In this document: piece after piece, positions 63,932-64,000 of the stretch
Layout: every line of letters starts with the position of its first letter
Numbering within the stretch: the first letter of the stretch is position 1
From: Pyropia yezoensis
Lineage: Eukaryota > Rhodophyta > Bangiophyceae > Bangiales > Bangiaceae
DNA length: 64,000 nt
Direction of reading: 5' to 3'
NCBI GenBank assembly: GCA_009829735.1
Contig: CM020620.1
Span: 2,297,447 to 2,361,446, forward strand
Program-made: the position numbers and the translations under genes
Notes under the pieces: generated by a model
The model's database searches: none
The model's input: only the letters and a program-made list of their open reading frames with translations
Told to the model about the DNA's origin: nothing

Positions 63932-64000
63932 CTGATCGCTCGTCCCCTCCAGCGCTGCCCGGTCGGCCGGCGTCAGCCGCCCCCACTGGCGGCTCCAGTC
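63932..64000 (-). CDS. Partial exon continuing beyond the window
   Basis: Read on the minus strand from the edge, the sequence is open as DWSRQWGRLTPADRAALEG TSDQ and stops at a good donor (CAG/GTGTGC at 63932/63931). Below it the frame becomes proline/glycine-rich and loses protein character. The WG.LTPADRAAL pattern looks like a helix-capped conserved segment, but 23 residues are too few to name a protein. Confidence 0.4.

Overview
The window is GC-rich eukaryotic nuclear DNA. The evidence is GT-AG introns in at least three genes (the SEM1/DSS1, manganese superoxide dismutase and acyl-CoA synthetase loci), an ER HSP70 with signal peptide, Kozak-like starts (usually A/G at -3 and G at +4), GATA and homeodomain transcription factors, and no operon-like layout. 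Very high GC, few introns, alanine/glycine/proline-rich proteins and abundant GC minisatellites fit a bangiophyte red alga of the Porphyra/Pyropia type. That assignment is inference; another GC-rich alga is possible.

Layout. 1-900: unassigned. 900-5330: a 4.4-kb satellite of about fifteen roughly 288-bp CCG-rich units. 6170-6710: a 317-bp-offset direct duplication abutting a dead IS630/Tc1-mariner-like transposase (6729-7748, minus). 10632-12074: MYND zinc-finger protein with an MSS51-like C-terminus. 12977-16099 (minus): large secretory-pathway/membrane protein of unknown function. 17371-19800 (minus): helical-repeat-like protein. 20-25.9 kb: gene-poor, with minisatellites and an AT-rich island. 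25936-28217: unknown protein with a frame break at a C18 run. 28708-31062 (minus): unknown RGR-rich protein. 31593-32105: small His/Gly-rich reading frame with an internal stop. 33330-35369 (minus): BiP-type ER HSP70. 36839-38359 (minus): GATA factor with an expanded zinc-finger loop. 38.4-45.3 kb: gene desert. 45355-48327 (minus): homeodomain protein with an uncharacterised C-terminal block, its 5' end lost near a 500-N gap (50239-50738). 51074-51751 (minus): lipid-anchored SNase-type nuclease. 52499-53379: SEM1/DSS1. 54094-55175 (minus): Mn-SOD. 55594-57935: acyl-/malonyl-CoA synthetase, divergent from the SOD. 60523-61128: small secreted Cys-rich protein. 61407-62519 (minus): zinc-free MDR oxidoreductase. 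63932-64000 (minus): last bases of an exon that continues outside the window.

The genes are mostly independent housekeeping or regulatory loci: ER folding (BiP), proteasome/TREX-2 (SEM1), oxidative-stress defence (Mn-SOD, quinone-oxidoreductase-like MDR), acyl activation and transcription control (GATA, homeodomain). The most striking window-wide pattern is that three otherwise coherent genes (SOD, acyl-CoA synthetase, the 25.9-kb gene) change reading frame exactly at G/C homopolymers of 9-18 bases. This is either systematic assembly error or real length-variable tracts, and raw reads would decide.
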